DNA from: Rubrivivax sp.
Lineage (GTDB): Bacteria > Pseudomonadota > Gammaproteobacteria > Burkholderiales > Burkholderiaceae_C
Length of the DNA: 64,000 nucleotides
Direction: 5' to 3'
Assembly (NCBI GenBank): GCA_016788525.1
Contig: JAEUPD010000153.1
Coordinates: forward strand, 1-64,000
Position numbers and translations under genes: made by a program. Each line of letters opens with the position of its first letter. Position 1 is the first letter of the stretch. Under the pieces are notes generated by a model. It saw only the letters and a list, made by a program, of their open reading frames with translations. It was not told the DNA's origin and searched no databases. Positions 61,717 through 64,000 of the stretch are shown here, piece after piece.

Positions 61717-63000
61717 GTGAGGGTTCTGGTCATCGGCGGCGGTGGGCGCGAGCACGCGCTGGCCTGGCGCCTGGCGCAAAGTGCGCGCGTGCAGACGGTG
61801 TTCGTGGCGCCGGGCAACGGCGGCACGGCGCTCGATGCGGCGGGGTTGAAGAACCTGCCGCTCAGCCGCGTGGAAGAGCTGGCGGACTTCGCTGCCGCCG
61901 AGAAGATCGCGCTCACCGTCGTCGGCCCCGAGGCGCCGCTGGCCGCGGGCCTGGTGGACTTGTTCCGCGCGCGCGGGTTGCCGGTCTTTGGGCCCACCAG
62001 GGCGGCGGCCCAGCTGGAAAGCTCCAAGGCCTTCGCCAAGGCGTTCATGCAGCGCCACGGCATCCCCACCGCGCGCCACGCCACCTTCACCGACGCGGCC
62101 GAGGCACACGCGCATGTGCGGGCCCATGGCGCGCCGATCGTCATCAAGGCCGACGGCCTGGCCGCCGGCAAGGGCGTGGTGGTGGCAGCCACGGCGGCCG
62201 AGGCGCACGCCGCCATCGACGACATGCTCGGTGCCAACACCCTCGGCGTGGCGCACAACGCCGGCGGCGCCCGCGTGGTGATCGAGGAGTTCATGGCCGG
62301 CGAGGAGGCCAGCTTCATCGTCATTGCCGATGGCACGAGCGTGGTGCCGCTGGCCACCAGCCAGGACCACAAGCGCATCGGCGCCGGCGACACCGGCCCC
62401 AACACCGGCGGCATGGGCGCCTACAGCCCGGCGCCGGTGGTCACGCCCAACGTGCACGCGCGCGTGATGCACGAGATCATCCAGCCCACGCTGGCCGGCA
62501 TGGCCGCCGAGGGCATGCCGTTCACCGGCTTTCTCTACGCCGGCCTGATGATCGACAACGAGGGCCGAGCGCGCACGGTGGAGTTCAACTGCCGCCTGGG
62601 CGACCCCGAGGCGCAGCCGATCCTCATGCGCTTGAAGAGCGACCTGTTCGAGGTGCTGCTGCACGCCGCCGAGGGCACGCTCGATCGTGTCGAGCTGCAG
62701 TGGGACCGGCGCTGTGCGCTGGGCGTGGTGATGGCCAGTGCCGGCTACCCGGCCCGGCCGCGCACCGGCGACGCGATCACCGGGCTGCCCCCCGACGAGG
62801 CCGACCTCAAGGTGTTCCACGCCGGCACGCGCCAGGAAGACGGCCGGCTCGTCACCAGCGGCGGCCGCGTGCTGTGCGTCACCGCACTGGGCGAGTCGGT
62901 GCGCATGGCGCAGATGCGCGCGCTGGCCGCGGTGCGTGGCATCCACTTCGAGGGCGCGCAGTGGCGGCCCGACATCGGCCACCGTGCCATCAAGCACTGA
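61717..63000 (+). CDS. purD: Phosphoribosylamine-glycine ligase
   Basis: PurD joins glycine to phosphoribosylamine in purine synthesis. The 427-residue protein has the N-terminal VIGGGGREHALAWRLAQS, the ATP-grasp GAPIVIKADGLAAGKGVVVA, DHKRIGAGDTGPNTGGMGAY and EFNCRLGDPEAQPILMRLKS. It starts at the GTG at 61717. The yebC-purD-acyltransferase-hemF order is, from memory, common in Burkholderiales. Confidence 0.97.
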   Translation: MRVLVIGGGGREHALAWRLAQSARVQTVFVAPGNGGTALDAAGLKNLPLSRVEELADFAAAEKIALTVVGPEAPLAAGLVDLFRARGLPVFGPTRAAAQLESSKAFAKAFMQRHGIPTARHATFTDAAEAHAHVRAHGAPIVIKADGLAAGKGVVVAATAAEAHAAIDDMLGANTLGVAHNAGGARVVIEEFMAGEEASFIVIADGTSVVPLATSQDHKRIGAGDTGPNTGGMGAYSPAPVVTPNVHARVMHEIIQPTLAGMAAEGMPFTGFLYAGLMIDNEGRARTVEFNCRLGDPEAQPILMRLKSDLFEVLLHAAEGTLDRVELQWDRRCALGVVMASAGYPARPRTGDAITGLPPDEADLKVFHAGTRQEDGRLVTSGGRVLCVTALGESVRMAQMRALAAVRGIHFEGAQWRPDIGHRAIKH

Positions 63001-63100
63001 ACGCGGCGCTGGCGCGGCGGCAGACGCGGGCGATGCCGGTCCCGCGGTGCCGGTCGCCCGCAGCGCGGCGCCTGGCGGCGCAGCCGCCTCGAAGCCGCTG

Positions 63101-63697
63101 ATGCTGCTCGAGCGCCCGGTCCAGCTGCGCGGCAGTCGTGTGGCGCGTGCGGTGCTGCGGCTGCTTGGTTGGCGGCTGCAGTTCGACGGGCTGGCGGCGC
63201 CGCAGGGCGTGATCGTGGCCTACCCGCACACCTCGAACTGGGACTTCCCGCTGGCGATGCTGGCCAAGTGGGGCATCGGCATCCCGGTCACCTTCTGGGG
63301 CAAGGACACGCTGTTCCGCGTGCCGGTGTTCGGCCGCTGGTTGCGCTGGCTCGGTGGCCAGCCGGTGGTGCGGCACACGCCGCAGGGTGCCGTGGGGCAG
63401 ATGATCGAGTTGATGCGCGCGGCGCGCGCCGAGGGCCGCTTCATGTGGCTGGCGCTGGCCCCCGAGGGCACGCGCGCGCGCGGCGCCGGCTGGCGCATGG
63501 GCTTCTATCGCGTGGCGCGCGAAGCCGAGGTGCCGGTGGCGCTGGTGTTCATGGACTTCGGCCGCCGGGCGATCGGCGTGGACAGCTTCTGGCGCCTGTC
63601 GGGTGACATCGCCGCGGACTTCGCGGTGTTCGCCGAGCGGCTGCGGGAGGTGCGAGGGCTGCGCCCGGGCCTGGCCGCGCCGGTGCGCCCGCTGTGA
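63101..63697 (+). CDS. 1-acyl-sn-glycerol-3-phosphate acyltransferase-like protein
   Basis: This 198-residue acyltransferase has the motif HTSNWDFPL (HxxxxD) and APEGTRAR, as in PlsC-like enzymes. The start is taken at the ATG at 63101 ([16 protein letters not shown]); a GTG at 63047 would add 18 residues that are low complexity. It may acylate a lysophospholipid, but close relatives are not well characterised. It lies between purD (stop 63000) and hemF. Confidence 0.83.
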   Translation: MLLERPVQLRGSRVARAVLRLLGWRLQFDGLAAPQGVIVAYPHTSNWDFPLAMLAKWGIGIPVTFWGKDTLFRVPVFGRWLRWLGGQPVVRHTPQGAVGQMIELMRAARAEGRFMWLALAPEGTRARGAGWRMGFYRVAREAEVPVALVFMDFGRRAIGVDSFWRLSGDIAADFAVFAERLREVRGLRPGLAAPVRPL

Positions 63698-63737
63698 GGG
63701 CCAGCCCGGCCCGAGCGCGCTGCAAGGAGGACAGGGC

Positions 63738-64000
63738 ATGAGCGAAGTGGCAGCGGTACGCACCTACCTGCTCTCCCTGCAGGACAGCATCGTCGAGACC
63801 TTCGAGGCGCTGGAGGCCGACGCCGGCGGCCCGCGCTTCCTGCGCGACGCCTGGCAGCGCCCGGCCGGCGGCACGCTGGAAGGCGACGGCTGCAGCCAGC
63901 TCGTCGAGCAGGGCGCCGTGCTCGAGCGCGGCGGCTGCAACTTCAGCCACGTGCGCGGCCATGCGCTGCCGCCATCGGCCACGCAGCACCGGCCCGAACT
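63738..64000 (+). CDS. hemF: HemF, oxygen-dependent coproporphyrinogen III oxidase (N-terminal part)
   Basis: The first 87 codons of HemF are present; the rest lies beyond the window. HemF decarboxylates coproporphyrinogen III to protoporphyrinogen IX with oxygen. [20 protein letters not shown] and [18 protein letters not shown] match the family N-terminus, and [16 protein letters not shown] is the conserved segment before the active site. A strong ribosome site AAGGAGG (63724-63730) precedes the ATG. Confidence 0.9.
   Translation, partial: MSEVAAVRTYLLSLQDSIVETFEALEADAGGPRFLRDAWQRPAGGTLEGDGCSQLVEQGAVLERGGCNFSHVRGHALPPSATQHRPE

Overview
The window is very GC-rich (about 70% by eye) with dense, mostly overlapping genes. 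Gene content and order point to a betaproteobacterium of the Burkholderiales, probably the Rubrivivax/Leptothrix/Ideonella side. Supporting signs are the ybgC-tolQ-tolR-tolA order, the ribD/ribBA/ribH/nusB block, the Burkholderiales-type intergenic repeat inside tolQ-tolR, and a beta/gammaproteobacterial aryl polyene cluster. I see no rRNA, tRNA, CRISPR array, phage gene or transposase.

Layout. (1) 1-2164, minus strand: Tol envelope operon, with tolA cut by the window edge and a tandem repeat wedged between tolQ and tolR. (2) 2262-4952, minus: a TssQ-like lipoprotein and a membrane Ser/Thr kinase with a C-terminal PEGA-like domain. (3) 4964-9733, minus: aminotransferase, nusB, ribH, ribBA, ribD; riboflavin synthase (ribE) is not here. 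(4) 9827-15072, minus: six type IV pilin-like genes without pilY1. (5) 15281-18184, minus: nrdR, glyA and a membrane-anchored lytic transglycosylase, divergent from ubiD. (6) 18481-36958: mixed housekeeping and signalling genes, namely ubiD, an ABC exporter, a multi-PAS histidine kinase, msrB, ygiQ, a class V aminotransferase, an HDOD protein, a DUF808 membrane protein, a class III CoA transferase, an FKBP isomerase, a DUF3016 protein and glnS. (7) 37034-53665: an aryl polyene pigment cluster in two convergent arms. The plus arm holds a methyltransferase, a flavin halogenase-like enzyme, a MipA-type porin, an acyltransferase and a glycosyltransferase. The minus arm holds ACP, membrane protein, ligase-dehydratase fusion, acyltransferase, LolA-like protein, MMPL exporter, polysaccharide deacetylase, methyltransferase, ketosynthase, chain-length factor, dehydratase and ketoreductase. 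(8) 53846-55070: an ECF sigma factor and cupin anti-sigma pair directly upstream of, and co-directional with, the pigment operon. (9) 55404-64000: SRPBCC-like protein, DUF1499, HerA-like ATPase, secreted subtilisin, unknown protein, YebC, purD, acyltransferase and the start of hemF.

How the genes work together. The aryl polyene block is the most interesting part. It contains a likely acyl/aryl-ACP starter ligase, an elongation set (ketosynthase, chain-length factor, ketoreductase, two dehydratase domains, ACP), acyl and sugar transferases and an export system (LolA-like protein plus MMPL). The FAD enzyme carries both sequence signatures of flavin-dependent halogenases, so a halogenated, xanthomonadin-like pigment is plausible. 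Three junctions of its minus-strand operon carry 21-42 codon micro-ORFs that overlap the stop of one gene and the start of the next and share a short motif. An ECF/ChrR-like pair, a family known for singlet-oxygen responses, sits at its head, which suggests control of an antioxidant pigment. The rest is conserved chromosomal background.
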